A stretch of 47,269 nt of DNA from a bacterium (lineage in GTDB: Bacteria > Patescibacteriota > Microgenomatia > UBA12405). Both the position numbers and the translations under genes were made by a program. Of the stretch, positions 36,362-44,411 are shown piece by piece. The notes under the pieces are model-generated. The model did not search any database. It worked only from the letters and a program-made list of their open reading frames with translations, and was not told the DNA's origin. The stretch's first letter is position 1, and the number at the start of each line of letters is the position of its first letter. The DNA lies in NCBI GenBank assembly GCA_021817905.1, contig JAKAFM010000007.1:1-47269 (forward strand), written 5' to 3'.

Positions 36362-37390
36362 CTATTTTTCATTCAATATTTTCGCCACTTCCCCTACCTT
36401 CCCCGTCATTTCTTTTTTACATACCAATAATCCTTTTGGGCCGTCAATTACTACAATATTTTCCAATCCGATAATCGCCACCGGTTTACCATCGCTCGTT
36501 TTCACAAAATTATTTTTAGCCTCGATTTCTATTAATTTGTCATTAGAAATTAGAAATTTGTCATTTCTTTGTTGATATTCAAAAACACTTTCCCATGTTC
36601 CAAAATCAGTCCATTCATAATTTGCTTCCACTACCAACGTATTTTCTGCCTCAAATTTCGTTACCATATATTCAATTCCCGCCTTTGGCATTTTTGCATA
36701 CTCAGTTGCTTCATCGGCTCCGCCAATAATTGCCTGCAATGGTCCATACCAATCCGGTGCTCTTCGCCTAAATGCTTCCAACATTGCCCGCGGTGTCCAG
36801 GCATAATGATTGGCATGTAAATACAGCTCCCCCGCCTCAAAATCCTTCTGCAAATCTCCCTCTTCCTCGCGCATAATCCAGCGGTCAACCTGGTAAACAC
36901 CCGTTTCCATTGCTGGGTTTTTAACTTTAATATAATCAACTCCACGTACCAAAAATTTCGGCTTAATCACTCCTGTCACCAATTTACCCGTCTTCTTAAT
37001 CAACTCCTCAGTTTTTTTCATCGTCGCTAAATAATGTTCACTTGGTGTTCGTAAAACATCTGCTTGCACTAAAAAAAATGGTTCATCAGGTGCAATTTGA
37101 AATAATTTTGCCGCCATAAAACCAGTAGCTGGTCCCTGGTCACGATGATCCGGCTCTACAAAAACATTAGCCTTCACAATTTCTGGAACCTGCAACATCG
37201 CTAGTTGAGCCTGAGCGGCATTGGTCTGCAGATATATTTCCTCCGACTTATAAGCCTGACGCAACATCTCCCAAGTCATCTCAAACAAACTTTTCTCCCC
37301 CAGAAACTTAAGAAAATGCTTCGGCATTTCCGGGCTGGATAACGGCCACATCTTGGTCCCTACCCCTCCACAAATAATGACTGGTTTCAT
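36362..37390 (-). CDS. Mannose-1-phosphate guanylyltransferase-like
   Basis: It makes GDP-mannose (or a related NDP-sugar) for surface glycans. The 342-aa protein has the nucleotidyltransferase loop PVIICGGVGTKMWPLSSPEMPKHFLKFLGEKSLFEMT, later EPDHRDQGPATGFMAAKL, and WTDFGTWESVFEY (normally NWxDxGSW). It lacks the C-terminal isomerase half found in bifunctional ManC. The start is ATG 37390, with TATAAT 5 nt upstream; that hexamer is the Tyr-Asn codon pair ending the LDH gene. The track's TTG start overlaps it. Confidence 0.85.
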   Translation of the reverse strand: MKPVIICGGVGTKMWPLSSPEMPKHFLKFLGEKSLFEMTWEMLRQAYKSEEIYLQTNAAQAQLAMLQVPEIVKANVFVEPDHRDQGPATGFMAAKLFQIAPDEPFFLVQADVLRTPSEHYLATMKKTEELIKKTGKLVTGVIKPKFLVRGVDYIKVKNPAMETGVYQVDRWIMREEEGDLQKDFEAGELYLHANHYAWTPRAMLEAFRRRAPDWYGPLQAIIGGADEATEYAKMPKAGIEYMVTKFEAENTLVVEANYEWTDFGTWESVFEYQQRNDKFLISNDKLIEIEAKNNFVKTSDGKPVAIIGLENIVVIDGPKGLLVCKKEMTGKVGEVAKILNEK

Positions 37391-37392
37391 AG

Positions 37393-38298
37393 TCAATTAT
37401 ACTTCCTCATCTCTTCGGCTGCTTTCTTCATCTGTTCTTTTTCTTTTTTCGAAAATTCCACTTCCAAAACTCGCTCCACTCCATTGCCCCCCAAAATACA
37501 CGGCACACTCAATGCCACCCCACTAATGCCATAATAATTATGCAAAGGCACAGATAATGGAAAAACAGTTTTCGCATCTGATGCAATTGCTTCCATTAGT
37601 TTAGTCACCACCACCGCAATCGCGTAGTACGTTGCTCCCTTTAAGGCAATCACTTCCCCAGCCGCCCCCCGTGTTCTTTGGTAGCAAAAAGTAATCACCT
37701 CTTCATCAATATCACCAAAATCCATAAGTCGCTTACCTCCAATCATGGTATTTTCATAAACCGGAAACGAATGATCCCCGTGCTCACCCAAAATATAGGC
37801 ATGAATCGAACGTGGATTAATCTTAATCTCTTGACTTAAATAATAACGAAACCGCAAAGTATCCAACAATGTGCCACTACCAAAAATCCTGCCTTTCATC
37901 TCTGGAGCTAGAGAGTACGCATACTGCGTCAAGACATCAACCGGGTTGGTTATCATAATTACGATAGCCTTTGGAGCAATCTCAACAATTCTCGGCATTA
38001 ATTCAGCAATTACTTCCTTATTACTGGCAATTAGATCCAATCTTGACTGGCCTTTCAATTGGGCAGCTCCAGCCGAAACTACAATCAAATCGCTGCCAAC
38101 AATATCTTTTAAATCATCAGTAGCGATAAAGTTAACATAATCTAAAATTGGAACCGCGTGTTCAATATCCAATTTTTCACCCAAGGCCCGATCCAAATTC
38201 CGATCATATAACACGATTTCTGAAGGCACCCCCGACAACATCATCGTATACGCTGTTGTCGATCCAACCCGTCCACAACCGATAATCGCCACCTTCAT
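37393..38298 (-). CDS. ldh: L-lactate dehydrogenase
   Basis: It reduces pyruvate to L-lactate with NADH, a likely fermentative end step. The 301-aa protein has the Rossmann motif GCGRVGSTTAY, Asp in VLYDRN for NAD, and GAAQLKGQSRLDL, where Gln before the catalytic Arg indicates lactate rather than malate. ITNPVDVLT and the active-site GEHGDHSFPVY follow. The start is 3 nt behind the D-2-hydroxyacid dehydrogenase stop, so the two are co-transcribed. Confidence 0.9.
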   Translation of the reverse strand: MKVAIIGCGRVGSTTAYTMMLSGVPSEIVLYDRNLDRALGEKLDIEHAVPILDYVNFIATDDLKDIVGSDLIVVSAGAAQLKGQSRLDLIASNKEVIAELMPRIVEIAPKAIVIMITNPVDVLTQYAYSLAPEMKGRIFGSGTLLDTLRFRYYLSQEIKINPRSIHAYILGEHGDHSFPVYENTMIGGKRLMDFGDIDEEVITFCYQRTRGAAGEVIALKGATYYAIAVVVTKLMEAIASDAKTVFPLSVPLHNYYGISGVALSVPCILGGNGVERVLEVEFSKKEKEQMKKAAEEMRKYN

Positions 38299-38301
38299 AA
38301 A

Positions 38302-39252
38302 CTACTGTCTCATATACTCACTCATTTTTGCAACCGTCTCCTTAATAATCGCTTCCCAAACTTCCTCTACATTAATCGCATTATGAGGGGTAAAAACCAC
38401 ATCATCACGATCAACCAGATGACAAAATAAAGCTTGGTTCTCGACTCCAACCCGCTCTCTTGGCACTTCCTCCTCCACCGCATCAAATCCTGCCCCCCGC
38501 AAAATTCCTTGATTAAGTCCCCACAGCACCGCTTTGGTATCCACTACTGGCCCCCGACTTGTCGATACCAAAATGCTTCCTTTTTTCATCAAACCAATCA
38601 TTTTCTTATTAATCAAATGATACGTCTCAGGGGTCGAAGGCACTTGAATAGTCACAATATCTGCATCTTTCAAACAAGTTTCCAAATCAACCGCCTTGTA
38701 ACCTCCTTTTTTTGCCGCCTCCTGGTCTATTTTCTTCTTCACTCCCATAACGTGCATTCCCAGGCCTTTGGCGATGCCAACTACTTTTTGGCCTACTTTT
38801 CCAACACCAATCACCCCCAGTTTCTTTTTATATAACTGTATTCCCGTCGCTGCCTGCAATAACATATCACCTTCTTCGGCCACCTCTTTTGCTACAATAA
38901 TTTTCTTAGCCACCGCCATTACCAACGCCATCGTATATTCCGCCACCGCTCGCGATGTCAAATCTTCCACCAAAATAATTTTAACCTTTCCAACTTTTAC
39001 TTCTGGTTTCAACTCACATCCCCGCACCACAATCAGCTGCAATTGTGGCAATTGTTGCAAAAGTTTTTCCTCCAACGCTTCTTCTTCACCGACACTAATA
39101 ATCTGGTATTGTTCCGCTTTTAAGATACTCTCCGAGAGTAAGCTCGAAAATATACCTACTCCAAATGTTGGCAAATCCATAATCTCCCGTTCAATAATCC
39201 CTTTTTCCCACGGTTTGACTCCAAAAAATGCCACTTTCAATTGTTGCTGCAC
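38302..39252 (-). CDS. D-isomer-specific 2-hydroxyacid dehydrogenase
   Basis: The 316-aa protein has the NAD fold GVIGVGKVGQKVVGIAKGLGMHV and the family's catalytic Arg (ILVSTSRGPVVDTKAVLWGL) and His (VVFTPHNAIN). Substrate could be D-lactate, phosphohydroxypyruvate or another 2-hydroxyacid; there is no ACT domain as in long SerA. Start is GTG with TAAAAT 6 nt upstream. It heads an operon with L-lactate dehydrogenase and the guanylyltransferase, so a D-lactate role is attractive but inferred. Confidence 0.85.
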   Translation of the reverse strand: MQQQLKVAFFGVKPWEKGIIEREIMDLPTFGVGIFSSLLSESILKAEQYQIISVGEEEALEEKLLQQLPQLQLIVVRGCELKPEVKVGKVKIILVEDLTSRAVAEYTMALVMAVAKKIIVAKEVAEEGDMLLQAATGIQLYKKKLGVIGVGKVGQKVVGIAKGLGMHVMGVKKKIDQEAAKKGGYKAVDLETCLKDADIVTIQVPSTPETYHLINKKMIGLMKKGSILVSTSRGPVVDTKAVLWGLNQGILRGAGFDAVEEEVPRERVGVENQALFCHLVDRDDVVFTPHNAINVEEVWEAIIKETVAKMSEYMRQ

Positions 39253-39310
39253 ACATACATTTTAACGCAATTTGCCCGCATTCACATATCGTTTAGTCAC
39301 CTATAGTATT

Positions 39311-39360
39311 CTGCATACTTGACCTACTAGTATGCATTATGTTTAACTGTTTACAGTTAT
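39311..39360 (+). promoter_or_regulatory. Promoter with operator-like dyads for the HTH gene
   Basis: TTGACC (39319-39324) looks like a -35, with TTAACT (39343-39348) 18 nt downstream as a poor -10. The -35 sits inside the dyad GCATACT-N9-AGTATGC (39313-39335). A second dyad, AACTG-TTTA-CAGTT, lies at about 39345-39358. Such dyads fit operators of a small HTH regulator acting on its own gene. Confidence 0.5.
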
Positions 39361-39390
39361 CAATTACTTTGATCTAAGAGGAGCCACCAT

Positions 39391-39654
39391 ATGGATGATC
39401 AATCAATATCACAAGACAAACTTGTGAAACAAGAATCGACAAAATCTACCCGTAAAATCAACGGCGTGTCGATTGATAACTTGCCCGACTTGTTAACCGT
39501 TGCCGAAGTTGCCGACCTACTTCGAGTCTCCAAGCTGACTATCAAGCGCTGGGGTAAACGCGGAAAGCTTCCTGCTATTCGCATTAACGCCCGCGGTGAT
39601 CGCCGCTACCGCAAAGAAGCGGTTCTTTGGTTACTTGGTATCCAAAGCGAATAA
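39391..39654 (+). CDS. MerR/excisionase-family DNA-binding protein
   Basis: The 87-aa protein has an excisionase-like (helix_turn_helix_17) domain: LPDLLTVAEVADLLRVSKLTIKRWGKRGKLPAIRINARGDRRYRKEAVLWLL. Such proteins bind DNA as small regulators or recombination directionality factors; no integrase is nearby. A basic 30-aa N-terminus precedes the domain. GAGGAG lies 7-8 nt before the ATG, so unlike most genes here it is made from a led transcript. It stands alone between convergent or divergent core genes. Confidence 0.85.
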   Translation: MDDQSISQDKLVKQESTKSTRKINGVSIDNLPDLLTVAEVADLLRVSKLTIKRWGKRGKLPAIRINARGDRRYRKEAVLWLLGIQSE

Positions 39655-39676
39655 AACCAACCCTGCCCACAAGTGA

Positions 39677-40687
39677 TTAACTTACTACTCTCCCTCTCGG
39701 TGTTCGTTTTACCAATCCTTTTTTCATCAGAAACGGCTCATATACTTCCGTAATCGTTCCTACGTCTTCAGTCAACGCCGCGGCAATATTTTCCACCCCC
39801 ACCGGTCCGCCACCATACTGCAATTTGACTACCTCTAAATACTTTCTATCTGCATCAGATAAACCTGACTCATCCACCCCCAAAAGTGACAAAGATTCTC
39901 GTACATGTTTCAAAGTAATAACTGGCTGACTATCTTGCTCAGTTTTCGTAAGGGCAGACCACTGTGTCTGCCCAGGATGAGCTTGATTGATCTGCGCATA
40001 GTCTCGCACTCTCCGTAACAATCGGTTAGCCACCCGTGGCGTTCCCCGAGATCTACGGGCAATTTCAGCTGCTGCCTCCGGATCAATTTTCACTCCCAAA
40101 ACAGCCGCCGTCCGGATCACAATATGCGACAAAGGTTCGTCATCATAAAAATCCAATTGTTGCACATACCCAAACCGATCCCGCATTGGTCCGCTTACCA
40201 AACCTATTCTAGTCGTCGCCCCCACAATCGTAAATTTCTGTAATTTAAGCCTCACCGTCTTTGCTGATGGACCCTTACCCAAAACGATGTCCAAACAATA
40301 ATCTTCCATCGCACTATAAAGCGTTTCCTCAACGATTTTATTAAGTCGATGTATCTCATCAATAAACAAAAAGTCACCCTTTTTAAGGCCTGTTAAAATC
40401 GATGCCAAATCCCCCGCCCTGGCCAATGCTGGTCCTGAAGTAATCTTTATTGACCCGCCCATCTCGCGGGCGATCAAAAATGCCAAAGTTGTTTTGCCTA
40501 ATCCTGGCGGACCATAAAACAGCACATGGTCCAAGCTTTCCCCCCGCGACTTCGCCGCCCGCAAAAAAATATCCATCTGCTCTTTTAATTTTTGCTGACC
40601 AATAAACTCCGCCAACTTCTCCGGCCGTAGTTTAACTTCAACTTTTTCTTCTTCCTGTTTTAAATGTGGATCCAAATTCCCATCCAT
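39677..40687 (-). CDS. ruvB: Holliday junction helicase RuvB
   Basis: RuvB is the AAA+ motor that drives branch migration with RuvA. The 336-aa protein has Walker A GPPGLGKTTLAF, Walker B LFIDEIHRL, sensor GATTRIG, the arginine finger region SGPMRDRFG, and the winged-helix end (LQYGGGPVGVENIAAALTEDVGTITEVYEPFLMKKGLVKRTPRGR). TACAAT lies 6 nt before the ATG. It is on the same strand as ruvC-ruvA, separated by one small gene. Confidence 0.97.
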   Translation of the reverse strand: MDGNLDPHLKQEEEKVEVKLRPEKLAEFIGQQKLKEQMDIFLRAAKSRGESLDHVLFYGPPGLGKTTLAFLIAREMGGSIKITSGPALARAGDLASILTGLKKGDFLFIDEIHRLNKIVEETLYSAMEDYCLDIVLGKGPSAKTVRLKLQKFTIVGATTRIGLVSGPMRDRFGYVQQLDFYDDEPLSHIVIRTAAVLGVKIDPEAAAEIARRSRGTPRVANRLLRRVRDYAQINQAHPGQTQWSALTKTEQDSQPVITLKHVRESLSLLGVDESGLSDADRKYLEVVKLQYGGGPVGVENIAAALTEDVGTITEVYEPFLMKKGLVKRTPRGRVVS

Positions 40688-40742
40688 AACATCATTGTAC
40701 CAAACTCAAACAACCATAAAACCAAACAAAAACCGAAACAAC

Positions 40743-40979
40743 CTAGCTACCCCGAATTCGAAAAACAAAAGTAATCGTAGTTTGAGTAATTCCTTCACCT
40801 GCAGGAGTCAACCGAGCACCCTCACCCTGCACTTCGCCACCAAAATCCTTCAATAGCCTTTTTGCTCTTCGGCTCCACGTCTCCGCAGCCTCAGGTAACA
40901 TTTGCTCATCAACAATACGAACACCCACTCTCAACGAGCCATCACTCCGTTTTTCAAAAATAGTTTCTCCCTTACTCAT
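40743..40979 (-). CDS. Small hypothetical protein, 78 aa
   Basis: Unknown. MSKGETIFEKRSDGSLRVGVRIVDEQMLPEAAETWSRRAKRLLKDFGGEVQ looks like an alpha-beta domain. TATACT lies 6 nt before the ATG at 40979, so I use that rather than the track start at 41000, which overlaps the -10. It is lodged between ruvA and ruvB on the same strand, so it may be part of that operon by location. Confidence 0.65.
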   Translation of the reverse strand: MSKGETIFEKRSDGSLRVGVRIVDEQMLPEAAETWSRRAKRLLKDFGGEVQGEGARLTPAGEGITQTTITFVFRIRGS

Positions 40980-41003
40980 AACCAAAGTATAACACACCAC
41001 CGT

Positions 41004-41570
41004 CTATATATTCTTCAAACACCACTCCACCCGCTCTTCCAACTCCACCATTTCTTTTGGAATCCGCTTTATCACATTTTCAATTTCACTCCGACCAAAA
41101 CCTAGCTGTTTTAAGCTCATAAAAACCTCATCCGCAACCACTTCATCCTGGTTCAAATCCAACTCTCCTAATCCTCCGATTTTTGATTTAAGATCCACAA
41201 TAATTCGCTGCGCCGTCTTCTTTCCAATTCCTTTTATTTTTTGAAAAAATGCCACATCAGCACTTCCAATAGCTTTAATAATATGCTCCCCGGTCGTTTC
41301 TCCCATCACTCCCATCGCCGTTTTTGGTCCTACTCCCGAAACGCTAATTAACAATTTAAACACCTCCATATCATCGTAATTTTCAAATCCAAACAAACTC
41401 ATATCATTTTCCGACACCGCCATATACGTCACCACCTTAACCTCATCACCCTCATCATGCTTACTCAAAAAATTTCTATTAACATGCACCAAATACCCCA
41501 CCCCACCAACATCGATTTCTACCGTCAGTACATACTTATGTCCAATCACCCCCTTCAAACTCGAAATCAT
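41004..41570 (-). CDS. ruvA: Holliday junction-binding protein RuvA
   Basis: It binds the four-way junction and loads RuvB. The 188-aa protein has the N-terminal OB domain (MISSLKGVIGHKYVLTVEIDVGGVGYLVHV), the two HhH motifs (LLISVSGVGPKTAMGVM and FFQKIKGIGKKTAQRIIVDLKSK) and the C-terminal RuvB-binding helices. The ATG overlaps the ruvC stop (ATGA). Confidence 0.96.
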   Translation of the reverse strand: MISSLKGVIGHKYVLTVEIDVGGVGYLVHVNRNFLSKHDEGDEVKVVTYMAVSENDMSLFGFENYDDMEVFKLLISVSGVGPKTAMGVMGETTGEHIIKAIGSADVAFFQKIKGIGKKTAQRIIVDLKSKIGGLGELDLNQDEVVADEVFMSLKQLGFGRSEIENVIKRIPKEMVELEERVEWCLKNI

Positions 41571-42061
41571 AGCTCATTATAGCTTACTGTCCGGGCTGCC
41601 GTTAGTGCAATCGCCACCGCATCAGCTGCATGACTTGGGGTAATCACCTCCGTCAATCCCAACAACTCTCTTACCATTATTTCCACTTGCTCCTTTTCTG
41701 CCTGGCCATACCCCACTAATGCCATTTTTACCTGCAAAGGCGTAAATTCTTGTACCACCAAATGACAATTGGCTGCCACAATTTTTATTACTCCAATCGC
41801 CTCTGACACCCCAAGTGCCGACTTGGCATTCCTGGCAAAAAACAATTTTTCCAAAACCAAAACTTCTGGTTTATAGTTCCTGATCAACAACGCTATTTCA
41901 TCATAAATTTTCTTAAGCCTTTGTGGACTTTCCAATGTTCGGCTGGCAACTATTACTCCACAGTCAACCAGCTCAAAATCACGGTCACTTTTTGGACTTT
42001 TGACAGGCATTATCACCCCCCACCCCGTATTTTCCAATCCCGGATCAATGCCTAGTATCAT
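41567..42061 (-). CDS. ruvC: Holliday junction resolvase RuvC
   Basis: It cuts Holliday junctions. The 164-aa protein shows all four acidic active-site blocks: MILGIDPGLENTGWG, VLVLEKLFFARNAKSA, the central helix, and PSHAADAVAIAL. AAGGAG lies 8 nt before the ATG, inside a small upstream gene that overlaps the start by 17 nt. It is followed by ruvA with a 4-nt overlap. Confidence 0.96.
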   Translation of the reverse strand: MILGIDPGLENTGWGVIMPVKSPKSDRDFELVDCGVIVASRTLESPQRLKKIYDEIALLIRNYKPEVLVLEKLFFARNAKSALGVSEAIGVIKIVAANCHLVVQEFTPLQVKMALVGYGQAEKEQVEIMVRELLGLTEVITPSHAADAVAIALTAARTVSYNEL

Positions 42062-42203
42062 CTGACAGACTCCTTAAACTATTTCGCAACAAATCATTTG
42101 CTAACGACTTCATGTGCCTCGGCATCACCTCAGCAAAAATTACCCTGGTTGACACCTTCTCAATATTCCGTGCAAAAGCTTCAGGTCTTCCACCTCTTTT
42201 CAT
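42045..42203 (-). CDS. Small protein overlapping the ruvC start, 52 aa (below track cut-off)
   Basis: An ATG frame reads MKRGGRPEAFARNIEKVSTR, continues basic and helical (VMPRHMKSLANDLLRNSLRSL) and stops 17 nt inside ruvC. TAAAAT lies 5 nt before the ATG, the same leaderless spacing as at known genes. The ruvC Shine-Dalgarno sequence is inside this frame, so its translation would bring ribosomes to ruvC. The basic helix suggests nucleic-acid binding; no family recognised. Confidence 0.6.
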   Translation of the reverse strand: MKRGGRPEAFARNIEKVSTRVIFAEVMPRHMKSLANDLLRNSLRSLSDDTRH

Positions 42204-42251
42204 TGCTTATTTTACCAAGTCATCACCCAAACAATCTATCCGGCTTTAGTC

Positions 42252-42452
42252 TCATAATTTCAATTGCTTAGCACTTCCAGCTCGAGGCACTGTCTTTGAA
42301 CCAGTCTCTGAAATCTTCCCATCAACACCAACCGTAGCATCAACCACCATACCATCCGAATTAGTTTCAAAACTAAACTCAGTTAAATTTTGTTTTTTAC
42401 CATCTACCACAATAGTAGTAATAATTCGTTCATTTTTAGATAATTCTTTCAT
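42252..42452 (-). CDS. Small hypothetical protein, 66 aa
   Basis: Unknown. MKELSKNERIITTIVVDGKKQNLTEFSFETNSDGMVVDATVGVDGK is a small beta-rich sequence with a basic tail (GSAKQLKL). No signal peptide. TATACT lies 8 nt before the ATG. It sits in a run of small genes before ruvC. Confidence 0.55.
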   Translation of the reverse strand: MKELSKNERIITTIVVDGKKQNLTEFSFETNSDGMVVDATVGVDGKISETGSKTVPRAGSAKQLKL

Positions 42453-42501
42453 ATGTAATAAGTATATAAAATTATAACGTCTCCGTCAAACCATCACCCT
42501 A

Positions 42502-42651
42502 TCAACCCGGAACTCTCACCTGAATTTCCTCGTTTAAATGAGGCACCGCCTGCCCCAAATCCGTCCTTTCTGACTTCAAAAAATCCCAGGGCGATTTCCC
42601 TTTAGTAACCTTTAAAACCTCACCTGATTTTCGAAAATTATGTTCGTTCAT
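42502..42651 (-). CDS. Small hypothetical protein, 49 aa
   Basis: Unknown; it begins MNEHNFRKSGEVLKVTKGKS. The track's start at 42687 is TTG, but that TTG is part of a -35 TTGACA; CATACT follows after 17 nt and the ATG at 42651 comes 7 nt later. The true start is therefore most likely 42651. Confidence 0.55.
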   Translation of the reverse strand: MNEHNFRKSGEVLKVTKGKSPWDFLKSERTDLGQAVPHLNEEIQVRVPG

Positions 42652-42663
42652 ATAATTCAGTAT

Positions 42664-42688
42664 GATCCCTTTATTTCCACTTGTCAAG
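42664..42688 (-). promoter_or_regulatory. Promoter of the 49-aa gene
   Basis: Minus strand: TTGACA, 17-nt spacer, CATACT, then GAATTAT and the ATG. It is a canonical layout with an expected leaderless start. The murB gene is divergent, 118 nt away, with TAAACT 5 nt before its own ATG. Confidence 0.6.
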
Positions 42689-42805
42689 TATATAGTAATA
42701 CTTATAGGATTATATTAAACTTCTCCACTTTTCCACAAAATCTTTACATATCTTTTACTATAAGACAAAGTAGCTAAATAGTATAAGATCTTGATAAACT
42801 AAAAC

Positions 42806-43927
42806 ATGGATTACACCGGTTTATATCTACTTCTTAAAAAACAGTTCCCGAATCTAAAAATCGAAAAAGATTTTCCGCTTGCCCCCCTTACCACCCTCAA
42901 TATTGGCGGTCCCGCCGATATTTTTATCGAAACCAAAACCAACGATGAATTGGTTAATATACTGAAATTCCTCGGCCAATTCCCTGCCCTGTCAACCAGC
43001 CCGACAACTGGCGCGGGGGAAGAGTTAGAGAATGGTTTTGTCACCATGCTTGGCAACGGCTCGGGAATCCTCATTGCCGACGCTGGCATCCGTGGCATTA
43101 CTATCAAAAATACTGCCAAAACCATTACCATTCACTACCAATCTTCCAGCAATAATCAATCAACAAAGTTAAAAAATAATTCCACCCATCGCCTCGAAAA
43201 TGAGCCTCAAAAATACCTAAACTTCGGCAGTCTTGACTACGACGAAACAGGTTACCCTACAGTCGATGTTACCCTCGACGCTGGTGTCCTAATGCCCCAG
43301 GCCATTACGTTTCTACTTAATCAAGGCATCACCGGATTGCAATGGTTTGCCTATATCCCCGCCTCTATCGGCGGCGCCACCTGGTACAACCTTCACGGTG
43401 GCAGTTATCATTTTGCCGATTATATCCAATCAGCCGAGGTATTTGATTTAAAAGAACTTCAAATAAAACATTTAAATTTTGGCGCTGAAGCGCCAGCAAA
43501 GAGTTTCGACTACGAAAATTCTCCCTTTCAAAACCACCCGGAATGGGTTATCCTCTCTACCACCCTCCGCCTTTTTAAAGGCGATATTGACCGCGCCAGA
43601 AACGTCGTTACCCAATGGATCCTCCAAAAAAGCAAAGTCCAACCGATGAATTCCGCCGGTTCGGTCTTTCAAAATCCTTCACTTAAAGATTCCATCCGTC
43701 TCTGGGGCGAGCAGAAATCAGCTGGTTGGATCATCGATCACGAATTAGGACTTAAAGGCAAACAAAGCGGCGGAGCTCAAATTAGTCTTCAACATGCCAA
43801 TATCATTATCAACACCGGCACTAGTACCGCTGCCGACTATCTTAGTCTAGTAAAAGAAGTTCAAACCAAAGCCAAACAACGCTTCAATCTTGATTTAAAA
43901 ATGGAAGTCAAAACGCTGGGAATGTGA
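42806..43927 (+). CDS. murB: UDP-N-acetylenolpyruvoylglucosamine reductase
   Basis: This FAD enzyme makes UDP-MurNAc for peptidoglycan. The 373-aa protein shows FPLAPLTTLNIGGPADIFIETKTNDEL, VTMLGNGSGILIADAGIRG, the IPASIGGATWYNLHGGSYHF block and the catalytic serine motif MNSAGSVFQNP near the end, followed by HANIIINTGTSTAADYLSLV. It is about 50-70 aa longer than usual because of a low-complexity insert (HYQSSSNNQSTKLKNNSTH, about residues 112-130) in the FAD domain. Other wall genes (ddl, alr, murF-like, mreB) are also in the window. Confidence 0.95.
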   Translation: MDYTGLYLLLKKQFPNLKIEKDFPLAPLTTLNIGGPADIFIETKTNDELVNILKFLGQFPALSTSPTTGAGEELENGFVTMLGNGSGILIADAGIRGITIKNTAKTITIHYQSSSNNQSTKLKNNSTHRLENEPQKYLNFGSLDYDETGYPTVDVTLDAGVLMPQAITFLLNQGITGLQWFAYIPASIGGATWYNLHGGSYHFADYIQSAEVFDLKELQIKHLNFGAEAPAKSFDYENSPFQNHPEWVILSTTLRLFKGDIDRARNVVTQWILQKSKVQPMNSAGSVFQNPSLKDSIRLWGEQKSAGWIIDHELGLKGKQSGGAQISLQHANIIINTGTSTAADYLSLVKEVQTKAKQRFNLDLKMEVKTLGM

Positions 43928-43940
43928 TACCATAGGCTAT

Positions 43941-44159
43941 ATGACAGAAATAGACCTATCAAAAATCCAGGCAACACTAGACAAGGTAACCAGAAATCCT
44001 ATCAGCGCCTATCAACTATTTGAACAACTAACAGAACTCGGTGTCCAACTTGAAGAAAAAGCTCCAGAATTCCAAACAAGATCCACTACCAACACCCCTG
44101 AACCTCCCACCCCCAGGGAAACAATTCTAACAAAGTTATTTCATCCCCACCATTCTTAA
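43941..44159 (+). CDS. Small hypothetical protein, 72 aa
   Basis: Unknown. MTEIDLSKIQATLDKVTRNPISAYQLFEQLTELGVQLEEK looks like a helical hairpin, followed by a Pro/Thr-rich tail. TACCAT lies 7 nt before the ATG. It follows murB by 13 nt. Confidence 0.5.
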   Translation: MTEIDLSKIQATLDKVTRNPISAYQLFEQLTELGVQLEEKAPEFQTRSTTNTPEPPTPRETILTKLFHPHHS

Positions 44160-44204
44160 TCTTCCTCCTTAACTCCTACGTATCAGGTATGTTATAGTAC
44201 CCGC

Positions 44205-44411
44205 ATGACTGAACAAGAATTAATCGAAAAAAAAGCAATTAAAGTCTTAGAAGTTGCCAAAGCTAACCAACTATCCCCAGATCAAATTAGAAGCAGAATA
44301 AGTACTGTCCTAGAAGGTGCTCTGACTATCCGCCCCCTAGAGATAAGAGTCGCCAATCGCGTACTTGCGATGCTACCGGATGACCGCATTAACGAACCTA
44401 ACCAAAGCTAA
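44205..44411 (+). CDS. Small hypothetical helical protein, 68 aa
   Basis: Unknown. MTEQELIEKKAIKVLEVAKANQLSPDQIRSRISTVLEGALTIRPLEIRVANRVLAM is helical. TATAGT lies exactly 6 nt before the ATG. Its last 39 nt overlap the 3' end of the convergent tagA gene. It resembles the preceding small gene in its opening (MTE...), so they might be distant relatives. Confidence 0.55.
   Translation: MTEQELIEKKAIKVLEVAKANQLSPDQIRSRISTVLEGALTIRPLEIRVANRVLAMLPDDRINEPNQS

Noticed and set aside
42720-42805. Replication origin (TTTTCCACA and AT-rich stretch before murB)
   Set aside because: Only one weak DnaA-box-like word, no cluster, and no dnaA or dnaN nearby.
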